This document shows positions 9,495-19,204 of a stretch of 64,000 nt of DNA, piece after piece. Position numbers and translations under genes: made by a program. Location of the stretch: positions 186,001 through 250,000 of the forward strand of contig NZ_RCDA01000002.1 in the NCBI RefSeq assembly GCF_003664325.1. The letters are read 5' to 3'. The notes under the pieces were generated by a model that saw only the letters and a list, made by a program, of their open reading frames with translations, did not search any database and was not told the origin of the DNA. This DNA comes from Alkalispirillum mobile. Lineage in GTDB: Bacteria; Pseudomonadota; Gammaproteobacteria; Nitrococcales; Halorhodospiraceae. Each line of letters opens with the position of its first letter. The stretch's first letter is position 1.

Positions 9495-9980
9495 ATGGCA
9501 AAAGCCGTAAGCAAGCAGCAGGGGATGTCCAAACTGGTGGTCATCCTGCTGGCGTCGATCCTGGTGGTGTTGTTGGCCGTGGGGGGTGCGGTGGCCGCGT
9601 ATCTCACCGGCATGATCGGAGGGCCAGGAGACGATGAGCCAGCGGTGGAGGAACCACTGGAAGAGTCCGTCTATATCGAGCTCGATCCGGCGCTGACGGT
9701 CAACTTCGAGCGCAGCGGCCGCATCAGTTACCTGCAGGCGGAGGTGCAACTGGAGACCCGGTACGCCTCCGTGGAGGAGGCCATTGAGCGGCATATGCCG
9801 GTGATCCGGAATAATCTTCTCGATCTTTTTGCCGATCAGGACTGGCAGGAGATCAACACCCGCGCCGGCCGGCAGGCACTCCGCGAGGAGTCCCTGGACG
9901 AGATCAACCGGGTGCTGGCGGATCGCGGTGTTGAGCAAGAGGTGGAGGCGGTCTACTTCACCCGCTTTGTCATGCAATAG
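9495..9980 (+). CDS. fliL: Flagellar basal-body-associated protein FliL
   Basis: The 161-residue protein has a short cytoplasmic start, a single membrane segment (about 14-38) and a periplasmic FliL domain ending in the conserved YFTRFVMQ. FliL surrounds the stator units and supports torque or stator recruitment. I chose the ATG at 9495, preceded by GGGAGG 11 bases upstream, over an upstream in-frame codon at 9426 that lies before the sigma-54 promoter. It is the first gene of the fliLMNOPQR operon, with fliM 11 bases downstream. Confidence 0.93.
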   Translation: MAKAVSKQQGMSKLVVILLASILVVLLAVGGAVAAYLTGMIGGPGDDEPAVEEPLEESVYIELDPALTVNFERSGRISYLQAEVQLETRYASVEEAIERHMPVIRNNLLDLFADQDWQEINTRAGRQALREESLDEINRVLADRGVEQEVEAVYFTRFVMQ

Positions 9981-9991
9981 GGGTAAACCCG

Positions 9992-11170
9992 ATGGCCCAG
10001 GACATACTCAGCCAGGACGAAATCGATGCGCTGCTCCACGGCGTGGATGATGGCGCCGTCGATACGGAGGACGATGCCGACCCTGGCGAGTTGCGTTCGT
10101 ACAACTTCACCGCCGAGGAGCGGATCGTGCGTGGGCGGATGCCCACGCTGGAGATGATCAACGAGCGCTTCGCCCGGCTGTTCCGCATCGGCCTGTTCAA
10201 CATGCTGCGCCGCACGCCGGAGGTTTCGGTGGTGGGCGTGGAGATGATGAAGTTCGGCGAGTACGTCCACACCCTGTTCGTGCCCACCAGCCTGAACCTG
10301 ATGCGGGTCCATCCGCTGCGCGGCACGGGGCTGTTCATCATCGATCCGAAGCTGGTCTTCATCGTGGTGGACAATTTCTTTGGGGGGGATGGCCGTTTCT
10401 TCGTCAAGATCGAGGGGCGCGAGTTCACGCCCACCGAGCTGCGGGTCATCCGGATGATGATCGACCAGGCCTTCGAGAACCTGGAGGAGGCCTGGAACCC
10501 GGTGATGAATGCCGAGTTCGAGTACATGCACTCCGAGGTGAACCCGCAGTTCGCCAACATCGTCAGCCCCAGCGAAGTGGTGGTGGTCAGCAAATTCCAC
10601 GTCGAGCTGGACGGCGGTGGCGGGGATATCCACGTCACGTTGCCCTACACCATGATCGAGCCGATCCGCGAGCTGCTCGACGCCGGGGTGCAGTCGGACC
10701 GCAACGAGGTGGATGAGCGCTGGACGCGCTCGCTGCGCGAAGAGATGAAATTCGCCGAGGTGGGGCTCTCCAGCCTGCTCACCGAGGTGGACGTGAGCCT
10801 GCGCGATGTCCTGAACATGAAGGCCGGTGACATCATTCCGCTGGAGCTCCCCGAGCGGGTCACGTTGTACGCCGAGGACATGCCGGTCTTCCGAGGCCGG
10901 TACGGGGTGCGCAACGGTAACGCCGCGATCAAGATTACCGAGCGCGTCGAGCCCCGTGGTGATCAGGATGCCATGCCCTGGCTAGAGGAAGAGGACAAGG
11001 CGGAGAGAAGCGACGAGAAGGCGCCAGCCGGCGGGGCGCAGACGGACGAGAAAACCAAGCCGGAGCGGGATGACTACTCGGAGTCCAGGCGCGCCGGCGA
11101 GAGCGGGACGGCGCGGCGTCGGACGGACAGGAAGACGCGAAGCCGTAAGAAGGGCGGTGAACAGCCATGA
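9992..11170 (+). CDS. fliM: Flagellar motor switch protein FliM with a long charged tail
   Basis: FliM is the middle layer of the C-ring and the main docking site for CheY-P. The N-terminal docking peptide LSQDEIDALL is at residues 6-15, followed by the CheC-like middle domain and a SpoA domain ending near 320. The protein has 392 residues against about 330 in E. coli: the last 60 or so are a Glu/Lys/Arg-rich, probably disordered tail with no homology I recognise. The stop overlaps the fliN start by four bases. Base composition of the tail matches the rest, so I see no sign of a recent frameshift. Confidence 0.95.
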   Translation: MAQDILSQDEIDALLHGVDDGAVDTEDDADPGELRSYNFTAEERIVRGRMPTLEMINERFARLFRIGLFNMLRRTPEVSVVGVEMMKFGEYVHTLFVPTSLNLMRVHPLRGTGLFIIDPKLVFIVVDNFFGGDGRFFVKIEGREFTPTELRVIRMMIDQAFENLEEAWNPVMNAEFEYMHSEVNPQFANIVSPSEVVVVSKFHVELDGGGGDIHVTLPYTMIEPIRELLDAGVQSDRNEVDERWTRSLREEMKFAEVGLSSLLTEVDVSLRDVLNMKAGDIIPLELPERVTLYAEDMPVFRGRYGVRNGNAAIKITERVEPRGDQDAMPWLEEEDKAERSDEKAPAGGAQTDEKTKPERDDYSESRRAGESGTARRRTDRKTRSRKKGGEQP

Positions 11171-11865
11171 GTGACGACAAGCAGGATCAGAACAGCGTGG
11201 ATGCGGCCTGGGAGGATGCCCTGGCAGAGCAGCACGGGAGCGAGGCCGGCCGCAAACCGGAGGCGTCGGATGAGGAGGGCGCTGCCGGCGCCGAGGCTGA
11301 ACAGGACACCGGGCAGGGCGATGCGTCCGACGGTGACGTGGACCAGGACGCCATGGCCGAGGAGTGGGCCAGGGCCATGGAGGAGCAGGGCGACGAGGAA
11401 GGTGTGTCGGATGGCGGCGCTGCGGCGGAGGCCTCCGACGCCGGCGACGCCGACGCGGCGATGATGGAGGCGGAACAGCAGCGCGAGGCCGAACGCCAGG
11501 CCCGCCGGGAGGCTGACGAGGCTCGCCGCGAACAGAACTGGCAGGCTGAGAAGGCGGAGCTGGACGAGTTGCAGCCCGACGCCGGGCCCAACCTCGGGGA
11601 CGAGGAGGCCAACCTCGAAGTCATCATGGACATCCCCGTCACCCTGTCCATGGAGATCGGCCGCACGCAGATCAGCATCCGCCACCTGCTGCAGCTCAAC
11701 CAGGGCTCGGTGGTGGAGTTGGACCGGTTGGCCGGCGAGCCACTGGACGTGATGGTAAACGGCACGTTGATCGCCCACGGTGAGGTGGTGGTGGTCAACG
11801 AGCGCTTCGGCATCCGCCTGACGGATGTCATCAGCGCTGCCGAACGGGTGAAGAAGCTGCGCTGA
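11167..11865 (+). CDS. fliN: Flagellar motor switch protein FliN with an extended acidic N-terminus
   Basis: The last 85 residues form a normal FliN SpoA domain (IMDIPVTLSMEIG to ERVKKLR), which builds the base of the C-ring and binds FliH of the export apparatus. The protein has 232 residues, whereas FliN is usually 110-150. The extra N-terminal part is very rich in Glu, Asp, Ala and Gln. It holds two versions of the short motif that opens E. coli FliN (WAEALSEQ): WEDALAEQ at residues 15-22 and WARAMEEQ at 67-74. Its start lies inside the end of fliM. Confidence 0.94.
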   Translation: MSDDKQDQNSVDAAWEDALAEQHGSEAGRKPEASDEEGAAGAEAEQDTGQGDASDGDVDQDAMAEEWARAMEEQGDEEGVSDGGAAAEASDAGDADAAMMEAEQQREAERQARREADEARREQNWQAEKAELDELQPDAGPNLGDEEANLEVIMDIPVTLSMEIGRTQISIRHLLQLNQGSVVELDRLAGEPLDVMVNGTLIAHGEVVVVNERFGIRLTDVISAAERVKKLR

Positions 11866-12353
11866 TGGTTTTTCGTCGCTCGCCTCGCGCCCTCCTGTCC
11901 GCCGGGTGTCGGAAACTCGGCGTTGCCGGTGTCGGGCTAATGGCCTGGCTGCTGCCGGGCCTGGCCTGGGCGGAGGAAGGGGGCGTGCCCAGCGTGGATA
12001 TCACCGGTCTGGCCCGGGTCATCGTCGGGCTGCTGGTGGTGCTGGCGCTGATTGGCGGGCTGATGCTGGCACTGCGCCGCATGGGCGGTGTCGGCGGGTC
12101 GGCCAACGGGCAGATGCGGGTCCTCGGCGCCCTGTCCGTGGGCCAGAGAGAGAAAGTCGTACTGGTAAAGGTCGGTTCCACCCAGCTTCTCGTGGGGGTG
12201 GCTCCGGGGCGGGTACAGACTTTGCATGTGCTGGATGAGCCCCTTGAGGGGCTGGAGGCGGACGCCAAGCGCGCCGCTCCGGACATGCAGGGTAGCCCGT
12301 TCGCGGAGCGGCTGCGTCGGGTGATGCAGCAACACCACCACGAGAAGAAATGA
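11865..12353 (+). CDS. fliO: Flagellar biosynthesis protein FliO
   Basis: The 162-residue protein has a hydrophobic leader ending near AWAEE, a second membrane segment (about 46-70) and a cytoplasmic part with [12 protein letters not shown] and LLVGVAPG, typical of FliO. FliO helps FliP assemble into the export gate. The ATG overlaps the fliN stop by one base, and the stop overlaps fliP. FliO is weakly conserved, but position and topology make the call safe. Confidence 0.9.
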   Translation: MVFRRSPRALLSAGCRKLGVAGVGLMAWLLPGLAWAEEGGVPSVDITGLARVIVGLLVVLALIGGLMLALRRMGGVGGSANGQMRVLGALSVGQREKVVLVKVGSTQLLVGVAPGRVQTLHVLDEPLEGLEADAKRAAPDMQGSPFAERLRRVMQQHHHEKK

Positions 12354-13102
12354 TGGCGCGACGTACATTCCTGATCCTGATCGCCCTGGCCGGGCTGCTG
12401 GTACCGGCCGTGGCCCTGGCGCAGCCGCCGGGCCTGGAGGCGTTGACCATCACCGAGGGTGAAGACGGCCAGACCTGGAGCCTGAGCATCCAGGTGCTGG
12501 TGCTCATGACGCTGCTGACCCTGCTCCCGGCAGGGTTGCTGATGATGACCAGCTTCACCCGGATCATCATCGTGCTGGCCATCCTGCGCCAGGCCATGGG
12601 CACGGCGTCCACGCCCTCCAACCAGGTGCTCATTGGACTCGCGCTGTTCCTGACCCTTTTCGTGATGGCCCCGGTCTTTCAGGAGGTCAACGACACGGCG
12701 CTGCAGCCCTACCTGGCCGAGGAGATGGCCCCGGATGAGGCCCTGGAGGCGGCCAGCGAGCCCATGCGCGATTTCATGGTCGCTCAGACCCGAGAGTCCG
12801 ACCTGGGGCTGTTCCTGCGGATTGCCGGCTACGACCAGGTGGAGGGGCCCGAGGACGTCCCCTTCACCGTGTTGGTGCCCGCCTTCATGACCAGCGAGCT
12901 CAAGACGGCCTTCACCATCGGTTTCATCATCTATCTGCCCTTCCTGGTGATCGACCTGGTGGTGGCCAGCACGCTGATGTCCATGGGCATGCTGATGCTC
13001 TCGCCCATGATCATCTCCCTGCCCTTCAAGATTCTGCTCTTCGTGCTGGTGGATGGCTGGTCGCTGTTGATGGGCACCCTGGCCGCCAGCTTCTTCATAT
13101 GA
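12350..13102 (+). CDS. fliP: Flagellar export gate protein FliP
   Basis: The 250-residue protein has a cleavable signal peptide (to about residue 25) and the FliP core: [20 protein letters not shown], then [16 protein letters not shown] and the closing [12 protein letters not shown]. Five FliP copies form the ring of the type III export gate with FliQ and FliR. Two ATG codons at 12350 and 12353 overlap the fliO stop, and either may be used. Confidence 0.97.
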   Translation: MMARRTFLILIALAGLLVPAVALAQPPGLEALTITEGEDGQTWSLSIQVLVLMTLLTLLPAGLLMMTSFTRIIIVLAILRQAMGTASTPSNQVLIGLALFLTLFVMAPVFQEVNDTALQPYLAEEMAPDEALEAASEPMRDFMVAQTRESDLGLFLRIAGYDQVEGPEDVPFTVLVPAFMTSELKTAFTIGFIIYLPFLVIDLVVASTLMSMGMLMLSPMIISLPFKILLFVLVDGWSLLMGTLAASFFI

Positions 13103-13136
13103 CCGCTGCCACAGTACCGACGCGGAGGACTAAGCC

Positions 13137-13406
13137 ATGACGCCGGAACTCGCCATCGAACTGGGTAAACAGGCGCTGACCGTGGCCGTGCTGCTGGCCG
13201 GTCCCATCCTGCTGGCGGCGCTGATCACCGGTCTGCTGATCGGTCTCTTCCAGGCTGCCACCCAGATCAACGAACAGACACTGAGCTTCGTGCCGAAACT
13301 GGGCGTGATGGCGTTGGTGCTGTTCATCATGACGCCCTGGATGCACACCATCCTCACCGACTTCACCGAACAGCTGTTCCGGGGCATCCCCGGCTTCATC
13401 GGCTGA
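13137..13406 (+). CDS. fliQ: Flagellar export gate protein FliQ
   Basis: The 89-residue protein with two membrane hairpins matches FliQ: the family block GLLIGLFQAATQINEQTLSF is near the middle. It is part of the FliPQR gate. It follows fliP after 34 bases and precedes fliR by 18. Confidence 0.97.
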   Translation: MTPELAIELGKQALTVAVLLAGPILLAALITGLLIGLFQAATQINEQTLSFVPKLGVMALVLFIMTPWMHTILTDFTEQLFRGIPGFIG

Positions 13407-13424
13407 CCACCAGGGTAGCGCGGC

Positions 13425-14207
13425 GTGGAGCTCACCATCGGCGAGATCACCGCCTGGGTCGGCAGCCTGATGTGGCCGCTGATGCGCGTGGGCGCCATGG
13501 TGATGGTGGCGCCGGTCTTCGGCAATGACCTGATGCCGGTCCGTATCCGCGTCTTCTTCGGCCTGGCGCTCACGGTCGCCATCCTGCCGGCCGTGGGCGA
13601 GGTGCCGGCGGTGGATCCGCTCTCCGCCGAGGGGGTGATGATCAGCGTCCAACAGGTGCTGATCGGTCTCATCATGGGGTTCATGCTGCTGATGGCCGTC
13701 AACGTGGTGGTCGTGGCGGGGGAGAGCATGGCTTTGGCCATGGGCCTGGGCTTTGCCACCATGGTTGACCCGCAGACCGGCATGTCGGTACCGGTGCTCT
13801 CCCAAGTGATGCTGGTCATCGTCACGCTGGTATTCCTCGGGATGGGCGGGCATCTGATGCTCATTGAGCTGACGGCCGAGAGCTTTGCCGCGATGCCCAT
13901 CGCCGCCGAGGGGGTCGGGCGGGAGGCGTTCTTCGAGGTGGCCTCATGGGCCGCGCAGATGTTCGCCGGTGCGGTGCTGATCGCGCTGCCGGTGGTCACC
14001 GTGCTGCTCATCATCAACCTGGCACTGGGCGTGATGACCCGCGCCGCCCCGCAGATGAACGTCTTCTCCGTCGGGCTGCCGATCACGATGCTGGTGGGGC
14101 CGGTGCTGGTGCTGGGCCTGGTCCTTCCGGTGCTGCCAACCCGCATGGCGATGATGTGGTCCAACGCCTTCGCCGTCGTCCGCGATATCCTCACCATCAC
14201 GACCTGA
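13425..14207 (+). CDS. fliR: Flagellar export gate protein FliR
   Basis: The 260-residue protein has six likely membrane segments and the family features RVGAMVMVAPVFGNDLMP at the start and GVMTRAAPQMNVFSVGLP near residue 205. FliR completes the FliP5Q4R1 gate and contacts FlhB. It starts with GTG at 13425. It is the last gene of the fliL operon before a new sigma-54 promoter. Confidence 0.96.
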   Translation: MELTIGEITAWVGSLMWPLMRVGAMVMVAPVFGNDLMPVRIRVFFGLALTVAILPAVGEVPAVDPLSAEGVMISVQQVLIGLIMGFMLLMAVNVVVVAGESMALAMGLGFATMVDPQTGMSVPVLSQVMLVIVTLVFLGMGGHLMLIELTAESFAAMPIAAEGVGREAFFEVASWAAQMFAGAVLIALPVVTVLLIINLALGVMTRAAPQMNVFSVGLPITMLVGPVLVLGLVLPVLPTRMAMMWSNAFAVVRDILTITT

Positions 14208-14230
14208 CCGCCTCCTCCCGGCCCACGTGC

Positions 14231-14246
14231 TGGCAGATAAATTGCA
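14231..14246 (+). promoter_or_regulatory. Sigma-54 promoter upstream of flhB
   Basis: TGGCAG, five bases (ATAAA), TTGCA has GG and GC elements 12 bp apart, with the same geometry as the fliL promoter and one mismatch to consensus. It lies in the 142-base gap between fliR and flhB, about 100 bases before flhB. Confidence 0.75.
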
Positions 14247-14349
14247 CCTACCTCCACCGGGCCCGCCGGCGACGGAATGCTGGCGGAAACGGGGCGGCCA
14301 GGCCGGGCAAGGGAGTTAGCGCACCGGCGCGGGGAAGACGGGGGTGCTC

Positions 14350-15522
14350 ATGGCCGAGGAGAGCGAAAACGGTCAGGAGAAAACCGAACAGCCAACCCCG
14401 AAACGGCTACAGGACGCGAAAAAGAAGGGTCAGATTCCGCGCTCGCGCGAGCTGACCACCACGCTGCTGATGCTGTTCGCCGCCCTGGGGATGCTGATGT
14501 TCGGCGGCTACATGGGTGAAGGGATCGTCGGTCTGCTGGAATGGTCCTTCCAGCCTGGCCGCGAGGAGATCTTCGACCCGAAGGAGCCCATCGCCCGGGT
14601 TCACGAGGCCCTGGGCCGGGGCCTGCTGATCGTCGCCCCCTTCGCCGGCCTGATGATGCTGGTGGCCCTGATCGGGCCGGTAGCGCTCGGGGGCTGGACC
14701 TTCAGCGCCCAGCCGATGATCCCGAAGCCGGAAAAGATGAACCCGGTGAAGGGCATCAAGCGCATATTCGGCCCCAAGGCGCTGATCGAGCTGGCCAAGG
14801 GCATCGCCAAGATCCTGGTGGTGGGCTCGGTGGCGGCGCTGTTCTTCTACCTGTTCCAGCAGGAGTTGCGCTCGCTGGCGCTGGCCCCGCTGCAGTCGGC
14901 CATGGCCCACGCCATCGAGCTGTTCTTCATCGCCTTCTTCATTTTGGCTGCTTCCCTGATCGTCGTGGTGGCGGTCGATGTCCCCTACCAGCTCTGGGAC
15001 CACCAGAAGAAGCTGCGCATGACCCGCCAGGAGGTGAAGGACGAATTCAAGCAGACCGAGGGCAAGCCCGAGGTCAAGGGCAAGATCCGTCAGTTGCAGC
15101 GGGAGGCCGCCCAGCGCCGAATGATGGAGAAGGTGCCCGAGGCGGACGTGGTGGTGACCAACCCCACGCACTACTCCGTGGCGCTGCAGTACGACCAGCT
15201 GAAGATGCGTGCGCCACGGGTGATCGCCCTGGGCAAGGACCAGGTGGCGCTGCGCATCCGCGAGATCGCCAGTGAAAACGGCATCCCGCTGTTCGAGGCG
15301 CCGCCGTTGGCACGGGCCTTGTATCACACTACGGACATCGACCAGGAGATCCCCGCCGGCCTGTACATGGCCGTGGCCCAGGTGCTGGCCTACATCTACC
15401 AGCTCCGGGCCGCGCGGGGCGGGCAAGGCGAGGCACCGCGCCGCCCGGCGCCGGACATCCCGGAGGAGTTCCGGCCCTACGCCGACAAGGGGGCGCCGGA
15501 TAGCGGGGCGTCAGAGCGATGA
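14350..15522 (+). CDS. flhB: Flagellar type III export switch protein FlhB
   Basis: The 390-residue protein starts MAEESENGQEKTEQPT and has four membrane segments and a cytoplasmic domain. The self-cleavage motif NPTH begins at N271, and its cleavage switches export from rod/hook to filament substrates. I prefer the ATG at 14350, which matches the family start, over the GTG at 14344. A tail after residue 355 is Arg/Pro-rich. The gene has its own sigma-54 promoter and precedes flhA by 70 bases. Confidence 0.96.
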   Translation: MAEESENGQEKTEQPTPKRLQDAKKKGQIPRSRELTTTLLMLFAALGMLMFGGYMGEGIVGLLEWSFQPGREEIFDPKEPIARVHEALGRGLLIVAPFAGLMMLVALIGPVALGGWTFSAQPMIPKPEKMNPVKGIKRIFGPKALIELAKGIAKILVVGSVAALFFYLFQQELRSLALAPLQSAMAHAIELFFIAFFILAASLIVVVAVDVPYQLWDHQKKLRMTRQEVKDEFKQTEGKPEVKGKIRQLQREAAQRRMMEKVPEADVVVTNPTHYSVALQYDQLKMRAPRVIALGKDQVALRIREIASENGIPLFEAPPLARALYHTTDIDQEIPAGLYMAVAQVLAYIYQLRAARGGQGEAPRRPAPDIPEEFRPYADKGAPDSGASER

Positions 15523-15592
15523 CGGGCCGGGTGACGGAAACCCGGCGACCAGGGCCCGATAAGGGGCCGCGAGCAGGAGCAGACCAGAGACG

Positions 15593-17713
15593 ATGAACGC
15601 CACCCTGATGGACAACCTGCGCAGCGTCGGCCCCCTGGGCCTGGGCACGCCCCTGCTGGTGGTGGCCCTGCTGATGATGCTGGTGGTGCCGCTGCCGCCC
15701 ATCGGGCTGGACCTGCTGTTCACCTTCAACATCGTCCTGTCACTGTCCATCCTGCTGGTCACCGTCTACGCCATGCGGCCGCTGGACTTCGCGGTCTTCC
15801 CCACCATATTGCTCATCGCCACGTTGCTGCGTCTGGCGCTGAACGTGGCCTCCACCCGCATCATCCTGCTGGACGGCCATACCGGCACCGCCGCCGCCGG
15901 CCGGGTGATCGAGTCCTTCGGCGAATTCGTCATCGGCGGCAACTACGCCGTCGGGCTGGTGGTGTTCGCCATCCTGATCATCATCAACTTCGTGGTGGTC
16001 ACCAAGGGCGCGGGCCGGGTGGCGGAGGTGTCCGCCCGCTTCACCCTGGACGCGCTGCCCGGCAAGCAGATGGCCATCGACGCCGACCTGAACGCCGGCA
16101 TCATCGACCAGAAGCAGGCCAAGGAGCGGCGCGAGGATGTGGCGCGCGAGGCGGACTTCTACGGTTCCATGGACGGGGCCAGCAAGTTCGTGCGCGGCGA
16201 CGCCATCGCCGGCATCCTGATCCTGGTGATCAACCTGATCGGCGGGCTGTCCATCGGCATGCTGCAGCACGACATGATCTTCGGCGATGCCGTGCGCAAC
16301 TACTCGCTGCTGACCATCGGCGACGGCCTGGTGGCGCAGATCCCTTCGCTGGTGCTGTCTACTGCCACGGCGATCATTGTTACCCGGGTGGCGGACAGCC
16401 AGAAGATGAGCGATGCGGTCACCAGCCAGCTCTTCAGCAACCCGCGGGTGCTGTGGGTGGTCGGTGGCGTGATCTTCTTCCTGGGCCTGATTCCCGGCAT
16501 GCCGCTGCTCCCCTTCGCCTTCTTCGGCACCGTCTGCCTGACGGCCGCTTACCTGATCACTCAACGCCAGAAGGAGACCGCCGAGGCCGAGGCGCAAGGT
16601 AGCGCCGCCGCTGCCGGCGAGCAGGCCGAGGAGAAATCCCCGGAGCAGCGCGAGCTCAGCTGGGATGACGTGCCGCCAGTGGATGTGGTCGGCCTGGAGG
16701 TGGGCTACGGCCTGATTCCGATGGTGGACCGCAACCAGGGTGGGCAGCTGCTCACCCGGATCAAGGGCGTGCGCAAGAAGCTCTCGCAGGATCTCGGCTT
16801 CCTGGTGCAGCCGGTGCATATCCGCGACAACCTGGACCTGGGGCCGAACGCCTACCGGATCTCCATCAAGGGCGTGCCGGTGGCCGAGGCAGAGGTGCAG
16901 CCGGGGCGCGAGCTGGCCATCAACCCGGGCAGTGTGCAGGGCGAGCTGAAGGGTATCCCCACCAAGGACCCGGCCTTCGGCCTGGAGGCGGTCTGGATCG
17001 AGTCTTCGCAGCGGGATTACGCCCAGACTCTGGGCTACACGGTGGTGGACACCAGCACGGTGATCGCCACCCACCTGTCGCAGCTGGTGCAACAGAACGC
17101 CCACCGCCTGCTGGGGCACGAGGAGGTGCAGAAGCTGCTGGATATCCTCGGCCAGAGCCAGCCCAAGCTGGTGGAGGAGGTGGTGCCCAACACCCTGCCG
17201 TTGTCGGTGGTGGTGAAGGTGTTGCAGAACCTGCTGGAGGAGCGCATCCCGGTCCGCGACATGCGCAGCATCGTGGAGACGCTGGCCGAGTACGGCGCCC
17301 GCAGCAAGGACCCGGCCCAGCTTACCCAGGCGGTGCGTGAGGCCCTGGGCCGGCAGATCGTGCAGAACATCGCCGGCATGACCCGCGAGTTGCCGGTGAT
17401 GACCCTCGATCCGCAACTGGAACAGATGTTGCTTAATGCAGTACAGGGCGGCGGGGAATCGTCGGGCGGCTTCGAGCCGGGCCTGGCGGAGCGCCTCCAG
17501 CAGTCGCTGGCGGACACCACCCGCAAGCAGGAGATGTCCGGCCAGCCGGCAGTCCTGCTCACCTCGCCGCAACTGAGGAATTGGCTGCAGCGGCTTATCC
17601 GCCACAGCGTGCCCAGCCTGCACGTGCTCTCGTACAACGAGATCCCGGATGACCGCCAGGTTCGCATCGTAGCCACCGTGGGCCAGCAACAGCAGGTCGG
17701 CAGTGGCCAGTAA
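15593..17713 (+). CDS. flhA: Flagellar export apparatus protein FlhA
   Basis: The 706-residue protein has about eight membrane segments in its first half, the cytoplasmic loop block RVAEVSARFTLDALPGKQ with MDGASKFVRGDAIAG (the most conserved FHIPEP signature area), and the C-terminal domain that forms the nonameric docking ring for chaperone-substrate complexes. Length is normal. It lies between flhB and flhF, in the order used by polarly flagellated gammaproteobacteria. Confidence 0.97.
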   Translation: MNATLMDNLRSVGPLGLGTPLLVVALLMMLVVPLPPIGLDLLFTFNIVLSLSILLVTVYAMRPLDFAVFPTILLIATLLRLALNVASTRIILLDGHTGTAAAGRVIESFGEFVIGGNYAVGLVVFAILIIINFVVVTKGAGRVAEVSARFTLDALPGKQMAIDADLNAGIIDQKQAKERREDVAREADFYGSMDGASKFVRGDAIAGILILVINLIGGLSIGMLQHDMIFGDAVRNYSLLTIGDGLVAQIPSLVLSTATAIIVTRVADSQKMSDAVTSQLFSNPRVLWVVGGVIFFLGLIPGMPLLPFAFFGTVCLTAAYLITQRQKETAEAEAQGSAAAAGEQAEEKSPEQRELSWDDVPPVDVVGLEVGYGLIPMVDRNQGGQLLTRIKGVRKKLSQDLGFLVQPVHIRDNLDLGPNAYRISIKGVPVAEAEVQPGRELAINPGSVQGELKGIPTKDPAFGLEAVWIESSQRDYAQTLGYTVVDTSTVIATHLSQLVQQNAHRLLGHEEVQKLLDILGQSQPKLVEEVVPNTLPLSVVVKVLQNLLEERIPVRDMRSIVETLAEYGARSKDPAQLTQAVREALGRQIVQNIAGMTRELPVMTLDPQLEQMLLNAVQGGGESSGGFEPGLAERLQQSLADTTRKQEMSGQPAVLLTSPQLRNWLQRLIRHSVPSLHVLSYNEIPDDRQVRIVATVGQQQQVGSGQ

Positions 17714-17731
17714 AGGACAAGAGGGCAGGCG

Positions 17732-19204
17732 ATGAAGATCCAGCGCATTTTCGCCGAGGACATGCGGCAGGCCATTCGCAAGGTACGCGAGGAGCACGGC
17801 CCGGATGCGGTCATCCTCTCCACCAAGCAGGTGGAGGGGGGCGTGGAGGTCATTTCGGCCATCGATTACGACAAGCAGGCGGTGGAACAGGCCGCCGACG
17901 GTGGTGAGCCGGGGCGCGGCCTGGGGCGGCCCGGCGGGTTGCCGCTGGGGGCGATCGGCGAGAACCGTGCGCGGCGGGAGGAGCAGCAGGAGGCCCCCTC
18001 GACGGGAACGGGCGGTGGGTTCCCCGATCCCGCCCGCCTGAACAGTGACAAAAACCCGGCGCCTGACGGGGGTACGTCGCCCCGCCGGAAGCTCGACATC
18101 ACCGTGGGTGACGATGACGAGGACGAGTTGTTCGCCGACCTGCAGCAGGCTCACGCCGAGTCCGCGCGCGAGGCCCGGCAGCGGGAGGGCGCCGCGTCCG
18201 GAGAACGGCGGCCGGCAGCAAGGCGTACGCGCGGGGCGAGCCCCACGCCGCGGGTGGAGTGGGCGCAGGACCCGGCCATGAATCAGATGCGCGAGGAGAT
18301 CCGCCAGCTCCGCGGGTTGTTCGAGAGCCAGCTGAGCCTGATGGAGTGGAGCCAGATGGGCCAGCGGCACCCGGCCCGGGCCGGGTTGCTCAAGCGGCTG
18401 GCTGACATGGGGATGGGCAGCGACGTGGCGCGCCGGTTGGCGGATCACGTGCAGGCGGAGGCCGACCCGGAGGAGGCCTGGGCCCACGCCTTGCAGATCA
18501 TCGAGCGCAATGTCGCCATCGCCGAGGATGACATCCTGGAGCAGGGGGGCGTGATGGCCCTGGTCGGTCCCACAGGCGTGGGCAAGACCACCACCGTGGC
18601 CAAGCTGGCCGCCCGCTTCGCCCTGAAACAGGGTCGGGACCAGGTGGCGTTGGTGTCCACCGATACCTTCCGTATCGGCGCGCAGGACCAGTTACGGAAT
18701 TTCGCCGGTATCCTGCAGGTGCCGGTCTACAACGCGGCCAGCGGCGAGGAACTCGCCGAGGTGCTGGACAGCCTGCAGGACAAGCGCCTGGTGCTGGTGG
18801 ACACCGCCGGCATGAGCCAGCGGGACGTGCGGCTTGCCGAACAGTTCACGGCCCTGCGGGAGAGCAGTCGCCGGCTGCGCACCTGCCTGGTACTGTCGGC
18901 AGCCACCCAGTTGAGCACGCTCACCGAATCCATGCGTGCCTTTGCCGCCGCCGAGCCGCAGGGCTGCATCTTCACCAAGCTGGACGAGGCGACCAGTCTG
19001 GGCGGTATGCTGACCGTGGCGCTGCGCAGCCGCCTGCCCGTGACCTGGCTGGGGACCGGGCAGCGGGTACCGGAAGACCTTGAGATCGCCAGGGGTGATA
19101 AACTGGTCGAGCGCGCCGGCGCCCTGGTGGACGAGTACCAGCAGGAGGTGGACGAGGAGGCCCTGGCGTTGAGCCTGGGTGGCGCGCGACATGCTGGTGA
19201 ATAA
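17732..19204 (+). CDS. flhF: SRP-like GTPase FlhF, polar flagellum placement
   Basis: The 490-residue protein has the family start MKIQRIFAEDMRQAIRKV, a long variable B region (about 60-185), and the NG domain with P-loop GPTGVGKTTT (near residue 280), the DTFRIGAQ motif and DTAGMSQRD. FlhF marks the pole for flagellar assembly and works against FleN/FlhG, encoded next. Their reading frames overlap by 14 bases. Confidence 0.96.
   Translation: MKIQRIFAEDMRQAIRKVREEHGPDAVILSTKQVEGGVEVISAIDYDKQAVEQAADGGEPGRGLGRPGGLPLGAIGENRARREEQQEAPSTGTGGGFPDPARLNSDKNPAPDGGTSPRRKLDITVGDDDEDELFADLQQAHAESAREARQREGAASGERRPAARRTRGASPTPRVEWAQDPAMNQMREEIRQLRGLFESQLSLMEWSQMGQRHPARAGLLKRLADMGMGSDVARRLADHVQAEADPEEAWAHALQIIERNVAIAEDDILEQGGVMALVGPTGVGKTTTVAKLAARFALKQGRDQVALVSTDTFRIGAQDQLRNFAGILQVPVYNAASGEELAEVLDSLQDKRLVLVDTAGMSQRDVRLAEQFTALRESSRRLRTCLVLSAATQLSTLTESMRAFAAAEPQGCIFTKLDEATSLGGMLTVALRSRLPVTWLGTGQRVPEDLEIARGDKLVERAGALVDEYQQEVDEEALALSLGGARHAGE

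Noticed and set aside
15740-18487. Open frame of 915 codons on the minus strand opposite flhA and flhF
   Set aside because: It is a shadow of high-GC coding sequence: composition is His/Gln/Leu/Arg-rich with no family similarity, and flhA and flhF on the other strand are certain.
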